Source: Bradyrhizobium erythrophlei (GTDB lineage: Bacteria; Pseudomonadota; Alphaproteobacteria; Rhizobiales; Xanthobacteraceae). Taken from it: 64,000 bases of DNA. Under the pieces are notes generated by a model, which ran no database searches, was not told where the DNA came from, and saw only the letters and a program-made list of their open reading frames with translations. A program made the translations under genes and the position numbers. The number at the start of each line of letters is the position of its first letter. Positions within the stretch are counted from its first letter, which is position 1. Location: assembly GCF_900129505.1 (NCBI RefSeq), contig NZ_LT670818.1:5055001-5119000 (forward strand), in the 5' to 3' direction. Below, piece by piece: positions 16,460 through 26,342 of the stretch.

Positions 16460-18957
16460 AGGTAACTCCGGCCGCGGCGATCGTATCCCTTCTCGTGCTG
16501 CTGCTGACTTGGCTGTCGTTGCGCGCCATCAACCCAGAAGCGGAACTGTTCGATCTTGCGTTCGCGGCGCTCGACCGCTTCGCAATGCTGGAAAGCGCGC
16601 TGTACCGCGATGTCTTCACGGCGCGCGCCGGCACATTACGCAACTACGATCCATTGGTCCGTGAGATCAACGAACTGCACGAATCTCTTTCTCGACTGCG
16701 CGAGACTGCCGCAATCGATAGCGAGACGACAGCAGCCCTCGATCAACTTGTGGCGTCAGTCGACCAGCAAGAGAAGTTGGTCGAACGCTTCAAGAGCGAC
16801 AACGCGCTGTTGCACAATTCCCTTGCTGTTTTCGGGCGGTTCAGCGTCCGTCCGGTCTCATCGGATCTGGGCCCGACAATCAGCGCCGCGGCTGCCGCGA
16901 TGCTTCACTTCACGCTCGATACCTCGTCGGCAGCTGCGCGCGACGTCCAAGACCGGCTGGATGAACTCGGAAACCGGGCTCGCTCATCCGGCGATAGTGA
17001 ATCCGTGGAAGCATTGTTGGCGCACGGACGCTTGCTTCATGACCTTCTGCCCGCAGTCGACAACACGTTGACGGCGATGCGCGCTTTGCAGCGAAATCGG
17101 GACCAGGACTCGCTCCGCGCGATGATCTTGATGCGCCAGGGCATATCGAGGACGACGGCACGACAGTACCGTCGGCTGCTCTACGGCACATCGCTGCTTC
17201 TGGTCGGGTTTCTGGTTTATCTTGGCCTGCGGCTGCGGACGCGGGCGAACGCACTTCAGCGCCGCGCGGCGTTCGAGCACGTGCTCGCGGGTATTTCAAT
17301 GCGCTTCATCAACGCGCCGTCGCAGAATATCGATGCGGAGATCGTAAGAGCGCTCGCCGATATGGTGAACTGCATCGGTAGCGACCGCGCCTATTTTGTG
17401 TTGTCTGGGCCGACGCCGCGGCTGCACGTCTGGTGCAGGGCAGGGATGAGCTTTTCGCCGGGCTGGCCGGAAGCTGCGCCGGTGCTCGCGGCCCAACTCG
17501 GCCCGTCCGCCGATGGAATTGTCCATGTTCCACGCGTCAGTCGGATGCCGCCGGGAGAAAATAAAGACGCGTGCGTGGCCCTTGGCATTGGGGGATGGGC
17601 GTGCGTGACGAACGTCGATAAGGACGGTACCCGCGTTGCGCTCGGTTTCGATGCGATGGGCCGGCCTTGTCGCATTACCGCTTCCGGCGAACTCAGTCTT
17701 TTGCGCATGGCTCTCGATGCCATCGTCTATGCTGTCGAACGGCACACCATGGAAAAAGAACGTTCACGGCTGGAGACGCGCTTGCAGCAGGCCCAGCGCA
17801 TGGAAACGGTAGGTACGCTCACCAGCGGCATCGCCCATAACTTCAACAATATCCTGGGTGGGATTCTCGGCCATTCGGAAGTGATTGAAGAGCATCTCGG
17901 TCCGGACGCCCGGCCGCTTCGCAATCTCGATGCGATCCGCCGCGGAGCAGAGCGGGCGCGCGATCTCGTCGATCAGATTCTTACATTCGGACGCCACCGC
18001 GACGCGCGTCGCAGGCCTTTGAGTGCCCGGGCTGTGATTACCGAGGCGGCGTCGCTGCTGAATGTGTCCCTGCCGCCCGGGATCGATCTCGTGATCCACG
18101 AACCGCCGGTGACCGCCGTCGTGTCTGGCGAGCTGGCGCAATTGCAGCAGGTGATTCTCAATCTCTGCAACAATGCAGCGCAGGCGATGGAAAATTCCGG
18201 ACGCATTGAGGTCGAGACCGAGGTGCACGAAGTCGCCGACGGGCACTTGCTCACCCATGGCGAGCTTCAAGCGGGCCGATATGTGCGAATAGCGGTGAGG
18301 GATACCGGCCGTGGCGTGGACAAGCTGACTCTGGCTCGGCTCTTCGAGCCTTTCTTCACAACACGTCCGACCGGGAACGGCCTCGGACTGGCAACGGTAC
18401 ATGAAATCGTACGTGACCATACCGGAGCGATGAACGTAGAGAGCACGGGCGAGGGCAGTCGTTTCGAAGTTTGGTTGCCCTGCCTGGCGACGGCCACGCC
18501 GGGGCTGGATGCGCCGGTGCGTCCACTGGGATTTGGCGAGACAGTGCTGATTGCTGCCAGCGATAGCGCGCGATTACTGAGGGACGAAGAGATTTTGGCG
18601 GCGCTCGGCTATGAGCCGGTCGGATTTACAGCTGCCGACGCGGCGTTGGCCGCGTGCCGTGCCGCTCCAGAGCGGTTCGATGTGCTGATCGTTGGCCATC
18701 TCGGGTCGACCAAATCGTCGCTCGAATTGGCGGCTGCGCTGCACGAGGCCGCGCCCCATCTGCCAATCGTGCTGGCGACGAAATCGACGGATGAAATAAA
18801 AATCAATAGTCTAATGTTATCCGGCATCGCCGACGTTGTGCATTGGCCCTTAGTTACCGCAGAAATCGCGGCGGCCCTCAATCGCTGTTCGCAACTAACC
18901 GGGCCAGAAGCGAAGCCACCGCCGAACTCCTCGCACGGAGCATATTGGCTGGCTTAG
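16456..18957 (+). CDS. VirA-like hybrid sensor histidine kinase
   Basis: 833 residues, start ATG overlapping the peroxidase stop (ATGA). Membrane segment 1 about 5-25, a helical periplasmic region to about 240, membrane segment 2 about 241-258, a GAF-like region about 285-430, the H-box with His461 (GTLTSGIAHNFNNILGG), the N-box (QQVILNLCNNAAQAM, about 565-580), DTGRGV and GLGLAT. The C-terminal region from about 695 looks like a receiver domain, but the expected phospho-Asp strand reads DVLIVGHLG, lacking the acceptor Asp. The layout matches VirA-type kinases; signal unknown. Confidence 0.85.
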   Translation: MKVTPAAAIVSLLVLLLTWLSLRAINPEAELFDLAFAALDRFAMLESALYRDVFTARAGTLRNYDPLVREINELHESLSRLRETAAIDSETTAALDQLVASVDQQEKLVERFKSDNALLHNSLAVFGRFSVRPVSSDLGPTISAAAAAMLHFTLDTSSAAARDVQDRLDELGNRARSSGDSESVEALLAHGRLLHDLLPAVDNTLTAMRALQRNRDQDSLRAMILMRQGISRTTARQYRRLLYGTSLLLVGFLVYLGLRLRTRANALQRRAAFEHVLAGISMRFINAPSQNIDAEIVRALADMVNCIGSDRAYFVLSGPTPRLHVWCRAGMSFSPGWPEAAPVLAAQLGPSADGIVHVPRVSRMPPGENKDACVALGIGGWACVTNVDKDGTRVALGFDAMGRPCRITASGELSLLRMALDAIVYAVERHTMEKERSRLETRLQQAQRMETVGTLTSGIAHNFNNILGGILGHSEVIEEHLGPDARPLRNLDAIRRGAERARDLVDQILTFGRHRDARRRPLSARAVITEAASLLNVSLPPGIDLVIHEPPVTAVVSGELAQLQQVILNLCNNAAQAMENSGRIEVETEVHEVADGHLLTHGELQAGRYVRIAVRDTGRGVDKLTLARLFEPFFTTRPTGNGLGLATVHEIVRDHTGAMNVESTGEGSRFEVWLPCLATATPGLDAPVRPLGFGETVLIAASDSARLLRDEEILAALGYEPVGFTAADAALAACRAAPERFDVLIVGHLGSTKSSLELAAALHEAAPHLPIVLATKSTDEIKINSLMLSGIADVVHWPLVTAEIAAALNRCSQLTGPEAKPPPNSSHGAYWLA

Positions 18958-19506
18958 TGAACCGATCGCGGTGGAGGCCGATGCTCCCTCATATTCCTAG
19001 CAGACGCTCCCAGCGAACGCCGACGCCATCTCCACGATACCCTCCGCGCCCAAGAAGAAATATTCGGGCCGGTGACGGCAATCATCCCTTGGACAGATGA
19101 AGGCGATATGCTCCGTCAACTCGATTGGGGCCGATCTCAGGCAGGAGATTCGAATTAGCTCCTACCGCAGAGGACGATTACAACCGTAACGACGCAGACA
19201 TCATTGTGTAGTGCACTTGGTGTTCGGTAAAACGGAACGTAGTCGGCTGAGCCCATGAGTATCACGCCGGAGCAGCATAGCTAATGAACAAAGTTTGCTC
19301 TCTACGCTCAACCAGGAGGGGGAGTCTACTGTTGGAGGGCCTTGACTTGACGCTAAACATGACACGCATCACGTTCTATTGTGGATGACGATCAGCATTC
19401 AAAAGGCCGGAGCGCCCTCGACGAGATGATAGTTAGCAAAGGTGAACTAGTGTTCTGATCGACAAATCAGTTACATTCTTGCTGACCTTTAGACGAGGAG
19501 GCGAGA
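18958..19506. other. Intergenic region with an aldehyde dehydrogenase fragment
   Basis: 549 bp between the kinase gene and the IS630 fragment. It holds the short remnant at about 19040-19130 (separate entry); the rest (19131-19500) shows no recognisable gene or RNA. Confidence 0.45.
19040..19130 (+). pseudogene. Aldehyde dehydrogenase fragment
   Basis: One frame reads AQEEIFGPVTAIIPWTDEGD from about 19048. The EEIFGPV motif followed by a hydrophobic strand and acidic turn is characteristic of aldehyde dehydrogenases, near the C-terminal third. Only some 25-30 residues are recognisable and there is no start or stop context. It looks like debris of a lost gene next to IS630 and SdhA fragments. 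Confidence 0.5.
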
Positions 19507-19710
19507 ATGGCCAAGGGGCGAGCTGTCGCGATCGTACTCGATGATGTGGAGAAGCGCGAGCTGACGGCTCTGACGCGCAAGCACGGCGCGCCGCAGGCTC
19601 TGGCGGAGCGGGCGCGCATTGTGCTGGCGGCATCGAGCGGGCTCAACAACAAGGAGATCGCTGCCAAGATCAATGTCTGCGCTGCGACGGTTGGCACGTG
19701 CCGGCAGTGA
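19507..19710 (+). pseudogene. IS630-family transposase, N-terminal fragment
   Basis: ATG 19507 after a GAGGAGG ribosome site encodes 67 residues with the IS630 helix-turn-helix region (ALAERARIVLAASSGLNNKE, IAAKINVCAATVGT). The frame stops at 19710 where the catalytic domain should begin, and sequence then passes into an SdhA-like frame from about 19747. The element is truncated and has no DDE domain, so it cannot transpose by itself. Confidence 0.75.
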
Positions 19711-19746
19711 TCGAGATAGCTGCGGCCGAGCTCAGTCAGGCTCTGC

Positions 19747-20643
19747 CGGCGGGTTGAGGGTCGCGGCTGTGGCCCAGGCAAGGACTATATCGAGCTGCAC
19801 CTGGAGCATCTCGGCGCCGCCATCCTGCACGAGCGCTTGCCGGGCATCAGCGAGACCGCACGGATCTTCGCCGGTGTGGACGTGACGCGACAGCCGATTC
19901 CGGTGCTGCCGACCGTGCACTACAACATGGGCGGCGTGCCGACCAATCTGCACGGCGAAGCGATCACCAAGCGCGATGGCGATCCCGACGCAGTGGTGCC
20001 GGGGTTGATGGCGATCGGCGAAACTGCCTGCGTCTTCGTCCACGGCGCCAACCGGCTTGGCTCTAACTCGCTGCTCGACCTGATCGTGTTCGGGCGCGCC
20101 GCGGCGCACCGTGCGACGGAATCAGTCAAGGCCGGCGAGGGCCACGCGCCGGCGCCGCACACGGCGACCGAGCGTGCCATCGCCCGGCTCGATCGCATCC
20201 GGTTCGCCAAAGGCAGGATCGGGGCCGACGCGATCCGACTCGCGATGCAGCGGACCATGCAGCGCCACTGCGCGGTGTTCCGCACCGGTTCACTCCTGGA
20301 TGAGGGCGCGACCAAGCTGGATGAGGTCATAGCCATGATGCGCAACGATCTCGCCATAGCCGACCGTTCGATGACCTTCAACACCGATCTGACTGAGGCA
20401 CTCGAACTCGACAACATGCTGGCGCAGGCGAGCGTCAGCATTCGTTCCGCCATCGGTCGTACGGAAAGCCGCGGTGCCCATGCGCGGGAGGACTTTCCCA
20501 AACGCAACGACGAGAGTTGGCTCATGCACACGCTGTCATGGCTTGAAGAGGACGGGCGCGTGCGGCTCGACTATCGGCCCGTGCATCTGCAGCCGCTCAC
20601 CAATGAAGTGGCGACCATCCCGCCGAAAGAACGGGTGTACTAG
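19747..20643 (+). pseudogene. sdhA: Succinate dehydrogenase flavoprotein (SdhA), C-terminal fragment
   Basis: The frame from about 19747 reads EGRGCGPGKDYIELHLEHL and then the SdhA core: LPTVHYNMGGVPTN, the FAD-binding GLMAIGETACVFVHGANRLG, SLLDLIVFGRAA, and the C-terminal helical domain to the stop at 20643 (TIPPKERVY). About 300 residues, roughly the C-terminal half of a normal 600-residue subunit; the FAD-binding N-terminus is missing, replaced by the IS630 fragment. A functional SDH must be encoded elsewhere. Confidence 0.85.
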
Positions 20644-20834
20644 TCCGCTAGTAGGCGTTACGCCAATCGAGTTGATAGGGATGCGTCTGGTCGAGATCTC
20701 CACCTGGAGCATCGCCCATGTCTTGCGGGACTCAATCGACGTGGATCACGGGAAACGACGATCAACGCGATGAACCTCTGCAGGCAGATCTTTGCGCCAG
20801 ATAGCGCCGTTCCCACCTAAATCGTAAGCGGCTG

Positions 20835-21731
20835 TTACTCCGCAAAGACGGCCTTCAACCTCGGCGCCGCAAAGTCGAGGAAAGCACGGACCTTGATCGG
20901 CAGAAACCGGTTCGCCGCGTAGACGAGATTGACCGGCAGCGGTTCCGGCTGGAATTGATCGAGCAGGGTCGTAAGATCTCCGCGCTTCAGGGCTGTCTGA
21001 AAGTGATAAGCGAAAGCCGAGGTAATTCCAATGCCGGCGCAGGCGGCGTCACAGGCGGCTTCTGCGCTGCCGACCACGAGCCGTGCGCGTACGGGCACCG
21101 CCACGGCCGCCTTGTCCTTGAAGAATGTCCAGACATCGGGCGACATGAATCCGGCATAGGTGATGCAGTCATGCCCAGCGAGATCGTCCGGCGTGCGCGG
21201 TGTGCCGTGGACTGCGAGGTAGGCCGGACTGGCGCAAACTACGCGACGTGACGTGCCGACGCGGACCGCAATCAGGCTGCTGTCAGGCAGCGAACCGATG
21301 CGTAAGCCGAGGTCGATCTGCTCCTGAAACAAACTCTGCACGCGGTCGGCGAGGAGCAAGCTCGCCTTGATATCCGGGTAGGCCTTGAGGAAATCCGCGA
21401 GGATCGGGATGAGGTAAGCGCGGCCGAGCCCGACCGGAGCGGTTATGATCAACTCTCCGGTCGGAGCAGAATATTCGCCGGATGCGGCGCGCTCGGCTTC
21501 GGTCACATCAGCTAGAATTCGTTTACACGCTGCAAAATAGGAGCTGCCTGCATCGGTCAGGACCAGCTTGCGGCTCGACCGGTTGAACAGCTTCGTCCGC
21601 AGATGGGACTCGAGCTCGGAGACCTTGCGGCTGACCGTTGCGAGCGGCGTTTTCAGCTGCCGCGCCGCAGCCGACAGGCTGCCGGTCTCGACCACGGCCA
21701 GGAAGGTGGACATCGACTCCAGGCGATCCAT
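20835..21731 (-). CDS. LysR-family transcriptional regulator
   Basis: 298 residues, normal family length. N-terminal winged helix-turn-helix (MDRLESMSTFLAVVETGSLS, then AAARQLKTPLATVSRKVSEL), linker and a LysR substrate-binding domain (TGELIITAPVGLGRAYLIPI). Divergent from the SDR gene at 21830 with about 98 bp between, the usual arrangement for a LysR protein controlling its neighbour. Effector unknown. Confidence 0.9.
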   Translation of the reverse strand: MDRLESMSTFLAVVETGSLSAAARQLKTPLATVSRKVSELESHLRTKLFNRSSRKLVLTDAGSSYFAACKRILADVTEAERAASGEYSAPTGELIITAPVGLGRAYLIPILADFLKAYPDIKASLLLADRVQSLFQEQIDLGLRIGSLPDSSLIAVRVGTSRRVVCASPAYLAVHGTPRTPDDLAGHDCITYAGFMSPDVWTFFKDKAAVAVPVRARLVVGSAEAACDAACAGIGITSAFAYHFQTALKRGDLTTLLDQFQPEPLPVNLVYAANRFLPIKVRAFLDFAAPRLKAVFAE

Positions 21732-21829
21732 GGGCCCTCTTCCATTTCATGGAAAGATAGCTCTCAACTTTACCGTATAGCGCCACATTTCGGAAGGACG
21801 TAGCTCTGGCCCAGCAAAGGAGAACGTCC

Positions 21830-22669
21830 ATGAGCACCACAACCAAAGGCACTGCCCTCATCACCGGCGCATCCGCCGGCATCGGAGCAATCTATGCCGA
21901 CCGTCTGGCCAAACGTGGTTACGACCTGATCCTGGTCGCCCGCGACAAGACCCGTCTTGCCGGCCTGGCCCAACGCCTGAGAAATTCGACCGGCCGCTCC
22001 GTTGATACGGTCGCAGCCGACCTGAACGCCAAGCCGGATCTAGCTAGGGTCGAAGCGATCCTGCGCACGAACCCAGACATCACGCTGCTGGTCAATAATG
22101 CCGGCGTCGGGGCCACGGCGCCGTTGCTCAATGCCGACGTGGAGAAGATGGACGACATGATCCGCCTCAATGTCGGCGCGCTGACCCGTTTGACCTATGC
22201 GGCGGCGCCACGCTTCGTCGCACGCGGCTTCGGCACCATCATCAACATCTCGTCGATCGTCGCGATCTCTCCCGAAACGCTCAATGGCGTTTACGGTGGC
22301 AGCAAAGCCTACGTGCTGGCTTTCTCGCTCTCGCTGCACCACGAGCTCGCCGACAAGGGCGTGCGCGTCCAGGCCGTGCTGCCAGGCGCGACCGCGACAG
22401 ACTTCTGGGACGCCGCCGGTGTGCCGCTGCACCATCTTCCGGCCGCGATCGTGATGTCCGCCGCCGACATGGTCGACGCCGCACTGACCGGTCTCGACCA
22501 GGGCGAGGTCGTCACCATTCCCGCGCTCGCCGACAAGGCCGACTGGGACACATACGAGGCCGCGCGCCGCGCGATGTCCGGCAAGCTCTCGAGCGCTGTC
22601 CCGGCTCCCCGATACAGCGTCGGAGCGAAAGCCGCCACGCCAAATGCTGCCGTAGCGTCCGCGAAGTAA
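21830..22669 (+). CDS. Short-chain dehydrogenase/reductase
   Basis: 279 residues, preceded by AAAGGAG. Rossmann motif TGASAGIGA (residues about 13-21), NNAG at about 90, Ser in ISSIVAIS and the catalytic YGGSK (YxxxK). Cytoplasmic NAD(P)-dependent oxidoreductase. It is divergent from, and probably controlled by, the LysR gene. A small secreted protein gene follows at 22718. Substrate unknown. Confidence 0.9.
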   Translation: MSTTTKGTALITGASAGIGAIYADRLAKRGYDLILVARDKTRLAGLAQRLRNSTGRSVDTVAADLNAKPDLARVEAILRTNPDITLLVNNAGVGATAPLLNADVEKMDDMIRLNVGALTRLTYAAAPRFVARGFGTIINISSIVAISPETLNGVYGGSKAYVLAFSLSLHHELADKGVRVQAVLPGATATDFWDAAGVPLHHLPAAIVMSAADMVDAALTGLDQGEVVTIPALADKADWDTYEAARRAMSGKLSSAVPAPRYSVGAKAATPNAAVASAK

Positions 22670-22717
22670 CTTCAATCACCGTAACCCAAGGAAAGTAGAA
22701 CCAGAGGAGATTTAGCC

Positions 22718-22978
22718 ATGAAACGTCTAGTGCTGTTTGCCGCCGCTACCCTCGCCATCGCGAATGGAATTGATGTGGCTACCGCTGCCGAGCGTCCGAC
22801 TTATGAAACGGCGGGCTTTCCGATCACCGCGCACCAGGTTTCCGTGCTGGGCGCGGCACATGTTCAGGAGGCTCCCTCCGTCCCCGCGCTGACGCTGGGT
22901 GGCATGCCTGCCTTGCCCAATCAGATACTGATCTTGACGGCGCACAAGCGGTCTTCCGGAAGCAAACCACAAAGCTGA
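22718..22978 (+). CDS. Small secreted protein of unknown function
   Basis: 86 residues from ATG 22718 with AGAGGAG upstream. A signal peptide (KRLVLFAAATLAIANGIDVA, cleavage about 24) precedes a short mature part (YETAGFPITAHQVSVLGAAH) with no recognised domain. It lies 48 bp after the SDR gene on the same strand. Similar short alanine-rich secreted proteins occur elsewhere in this window (54723). Confidence 0.6.
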   Translation: MKRLVLFAAATLAIANGIDVATAAERPTYETAGFPITAHQVSVLGAAHVQEAPSVPALTLGGMPALPNQILILTAHKRSSGSKPQS

Positions 22979-23086
22979 CGACTAGTGCGCAAACAAAGAC
23001 TCAGAGCGCGAGGGTGATTCAACATGATCCCATCGCGTTTTAGCGCCGACCGGATCAACCAGGCAACCTGAGGATCGGAGGAAGCC

Positions 23087-23713
23087 GTGCAATTCGATTT
23101 CGAAAAGATGAGCGGGCTCGAACGCTACAGATTGCTGCTGGCGACGGTTTTGCCCCGACCGATCGCGTGGGTCACGACGCGTGGTATCGCCGACGCAATC
23201 AACGCCGCGCCGTTCTCGTTCTTCAATGTCTTCGGCAGCGACCCCGCGACCCTCGGTATTGGCATCGGCAGCAAGAGACCGGCTGAGCCAAAGGACACCC
23301 GCGCCAACATTCGCGCTAACGAGCAATTCATCGTCAATCTGGTGCCGTTCGCGCTGGCCGAGCAGATGCGCATCACGTCGATCGCGTTTCCCAAGGGCGT
23401 CGAAGAGCCGAAGGAAGCCGGGCTGTCGCTGGTGCCCTCCGCGCGGGTCGGAGTTCCCCGCATCGCCGAAGCGCCGGTCTCGATGGAATGCACCTTCATG
23501 CAGGAAATCGCGCTCGGCAGCTTCAGTCTAGTGCTCGGCAAGATCCTGATGGTGCATGTCCGAGATGTAGCCGTGACCGATGCGGCACGCCAGCATGTGG
23601 ATGCCGAAAAGCTTGACCTGATCGGCCGCATGGAAGGCGGCTGGTACACGCGCACGCGCGAGCGTTTCGAAATGCCGGCGATCGCGCTCGAGGATTGGAA
23701 AGGAAAGCCATGA
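23087..23713 (+). CDS. Flavin reductase family protein (FMN-binding split barrel)
   Basis: 208 residues from a GTG start at 23087 with GGAGGAAG upstream. RPIAWVTTRG (about 24-33) and APFSFFNVFGSDPATLGIGI are characteristic of the flavin reductase-like split-barrel family, as are NIRANEQFIVNLV and the C-terminal GRMEGGWYTRT. It may reduce flavin with NAD(P)H or bind FMN in another oxidoreduction. Its stop overlaps the following start (ATGA), so the two products are probably coupled. Confidence 0.85.
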   Translation: MQFDFEKMSGLERYRLLLATVLPRPIAWVTTRGIADAINAAPFSFFNVFGSDPATLGIGIGSKRPAEPKDTRANIRANEQFIVNLVPFALAEQMRITSIAFPKGVEEPKEAGLSLVPSARVGVPRIAEAPVSMECTFMQEIALGSFSLVLGKILMVHVRDVAVTDAARQHVDAEKLDLIGRMEGGWYTRTRERFEMPAIALEDWKGKP

Positions 23714-24429
23714 ACGGGCTATTGACGAAGGTTCTGGACGCGCACGGCGGCCTTGAGCGCTGGCGCAGCTACAACAATGTTGAGGCCACCATTGTCAGTG
23801 GCGGCGGCTTCTTTGCGTTGAAAGGCGTCCTGCAGGATGCCAATCCCCGGCGCATGACCGTATGGCTTCACGAGGAGCGGTCGTCAGTCACGCCTTATGG
23901 CGCTGCGGATCAACGCACCATATTCACCCCCGATCGCATCGCAATCGAGAAGCTCGACGGCACGGTCGTTGCCGAGCGGCGCATGCCCAGGGATTCGTTT
24001 GCCGGGCACCAGATGCACACGCCCTGGGACCCTCTGCATCGCGCCTATTTCAACGGCGAAGCGTTGTGGACGTACCTTGCAACGCCCTTTGCCTTTGCGA
24101 TGGATGGCGTCCGCGTCGAGGAGACCGCGCCTTGGCAAGAAGGCAAGGAGACGTGGCGGGTGCTGCGTGTCTATTTTCCTGGCTCGATAGAGACGCATTG
24201 CCAGGTTCAGGATTTCTTCTTTGACGACAAATTCGAGCTCCGCCGCCACGACTACAGTGTCAATATCGCCGGTGGCTTCCCGGCCGCGCAACTGATGCTG
24301 GAATATACCGAGGCCAACGGCATTCGCCTGCCGAGCAAGCGCCGCGCCTATACGCGCGGCCCCGACCGGCGTCCAATCCTGGATATGCTGATGGTATCGA
24401 TCGACATCAGCGAGATCGCCTTTTCTTAG
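23710..24429 (+). CDS. Conserved protein of unknown function, coupled to the flavin reductase
   Basis: 239 residues from ATG 23710 inside the ATGA overlap. The N-terminus LDAHGGLERWRSYNNVEATI is typical of an outer-membrane lipoprotein-sorting-like family found in alphaproteobacteria, and the rest alternates strands suggesting a half-barrel (LRVYFPGSIETHCQVQDFFF, LRRHDYSVNIAGG). No signal peptide or known catalytic motif is visible. Function unknown; coupling to the reductase is the main clue. Confidence 0.65.
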   Translation: MNGLLTKVLDAHGGLERWRSYNNVEATIVSGGGFFALKGVLQDANPRRMTVWLHEERSSVTPYGAADQRTIFTPDRIAIEKLDGTVVAERRMPRDSFAGHQMHTPWDPLHRAYFNGEALWTYLATPFAFAMDGVRVEETAPWQEGKETWRVLRVYFPGSIETHCQVQDFFFDDKFELRRHDYSVNIAGGFPAAQLMLEYTEANGIRLPSKRRAYTRGPDRRPILDMLMVSIDISEIAFS

Positions 24430-24603
24430 GCGGCTCTCAGGGAATGTGGTCAATGCACAGGGATAAGCCTTCGCCACGATTTGCCAAGATTTGCATTGCT
24501 TCACTCGCACCGACGCTCCTTGTCGGATACCAAATTGCCTCGCGGAGGCGGACAGCTTCGCAAGTGCTTGGCCCCGGCGCCCCTCCCTTCGCCGCGGCTT
24601 ACT

Positions 24604-24637
24604 GCGGCCGGTCCTTTCCCCCCGGAGGACCGGCCGC
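24604..24637. terminator. Strong hairpin, possible terminator
   Basis: Perfect 12-bp stem GCGGCCGGTCCT / AGGACCGGCCGC with a 10-nt loop, between the coupled pair ending at 24429 and the DUF983 gene at 24690. There is no clear U run after it, so termination is inferred only from position and stem strength. Confidence 0.5.
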
Positions 24638-24689
24638 TCCCTCCTCAGGGCTGTTGGATCATGTTTAGCAACTCGAAGAGAGCCAAGTC

Positions 24690-25127
24690 ATGCAGACCAT
24701 GAGCCCGACCGACAAAATCTGGAGCCGCGAAGCCGGCGCGGTAGAAAAACGCGATCTAGGGTCTTCCTTGAAGCGAGGATTTTGCGGCCGTTGCCCGCGC
24801 TGCGGCGAAAGCAGGTTGTTCGGCGCCTTTCTGAAGGTCGACAACCGCTGCTCTGTGTGCGGGCTTGATTTTACGCCGCATCGCGCTGACGATCTGCCGG
24901 CCTATCTCGTGATCGCCATCGTCGGGCATATCGTGGTTCCTGCCGCGCTGTTGATCGAAACCGACTACTCGCCCCCGGTGTGGCTGCAGCTTGCGATCTA
25001 TTTGCCGCTGACGGCGCTGATGTCGCTGGCCCTGCTCCAACCGGTGAAAGGCGCGGTCGTCGGACTGCAATGGGCGCTGCGCATGCACGGCTTTGGCGAC
25101 AAAGCAGCTGAGGGCATTGCTCCATGA
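24690..25127 (+). CDS. DUF983 family membrane protein
   Basis: 145 residues. After a hydrophilic leader it carries two CxxC pairs (CGRCPRCGESRLFGAFLKV, then RCSVCGLDF), the signature of DUF983, and two membrane segments (about 69-90 and 98-118). Function of the family is not established; a metal-binding ribbon at the membrane is inferred. Its stop overlaps the start of the 5-aminolevulinate synthase frame by 4 bp (ATGA). Confidence 0.8.
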   Translation: MQTMSPTDKIWSREAGAVEKRDLGSSLKRGFCGRCPRCGESRLFGAFLKVDNRCSVCGLDFTPHRADDLPAYLVIAIVGHIVVPAALLIETDYSPPVWLQLAIYLPLTALMSLALLQPVKGAVVGLQWALRMHGFGDKAAEGIAP

Positions 25128-26342
25128 CCTATGACCATTTCTTTTCCGCCGCGCTTGCCCGCCTGCATCAGGAACGACGCTACCGTGTGTTTGCGGATCT
25201 CGAGCGCCTCGCCGGTCGCTTTCCGCACGCAACATGGCATTCCCGCGCCAGGTCGTGATCTGGTGCCCGAACGATTACCTTGGGATGGGCCAGCATCCGA
25301 AGGTGATCGGTGCGATGGTGGAAACAGCGACCCGGATGGGCGCAGGCGCCGGCGGAACGCGCAATATTTCCGGCACCAACCATCCGTTGGTTGAATTGGA
25401 GCGTGAGCTCGCCGATCTGCACGGCAAGGAAGCGGCGCTGGTTTTCACCTCAGGCTATGTGTCCAACGAGACGGGTATTGCGACGATCGCCAAGCTGCTG
25501 CCGAACTGCGTGATCCGCTCGGACGCATGGAACCACAATTCGATGATCGAAGGCGTGCGGCGCGCCGGCGTGGATAAGAAAATCTGGCGGCATAACGATG
25601 TCGACCACCTCGAAGAAGTGCTCGCGGCCGAGGCACCCGAGCGGCCCAAGCTGATCGTGTTCGAGGCGCTCTACTCGATGGATGGCGATGTCGCACCCGT
25701 GAGCCAAATCTGCGACTTGGCGGAACGTTACGGCGCCATGACCTATATCGACGAGGTCCATTCGGCGGGCATGTACGGCCCGGCCGGCGCCGGCATCGCC
25801 GCGCGGGAAGGGGCCTTGCACCGCATTGACGTGGTCGAGGGCACGCTGGCGAAGGCCTTCGGTTGTCTCGGCGGCTACATCGCCGCAAGTGCCGACATCA
25901 TCGACGCCGTGCGTTCCTACGCGCCGGGCTTCATCTTCACCACCGCGCTGCCGCCGGCGGTCTGCGCCGGCGCGACCGCAGCGATCCGGCACCTCAAGAC
26001 CTCGCAATGGGAGCGCGACCGCCATCAGGAACGCGCGGCGCGGGTCAAGGCCGTGCTCAAGGCTGCAGGCCTGCCGGTGATGCCCAGCGAGACGCACATT
26101 GTACCTGTTATGGTGGGTGATCCGGAAACGTGCAAGGAAGCAAGCGATCTCCTGCTCGCCGAGCACGGCATCTATGTCCGGCCGATCAACTATCCGACCG
26201 TCCCGCGCGGTACCGAACGGCTGCGCATCACGCCGACGCCCTATCACGATGACGGGCTGATCGACGTGCTTGCTGAAGCGCTGGCCGACGTTTGGGGGCC
26301 CTCGGGTTGCGACTTCGATATCCCACGCTCGCAGCAGAATGA
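25124..26342 (+). pseudogene. hemA: 5-aminolevulinate synthase with two frameshifts
   Basis: The true start is ATG 25124 ([20 protein letters not shown]), but the frame closes at TGA shortly after [10 protein letters not shown] one-base loss near 25247 moves the rest into the frame beginning [18 protein letters not shown]. The PLP enzyme body is intact ([12 protein letters not shown], the Lys in [27 protein letters not shown]). A second one-base loss near 26299 hides the normal C-terminus ([13 protein letters not shown], stop 26340-26342). Unshifted, it would begin inside and end in a 100-residue foreign tail. ALAS makes 5-aminolevulinate from glycine and succinyl-CoA. Confidence 0.85.
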
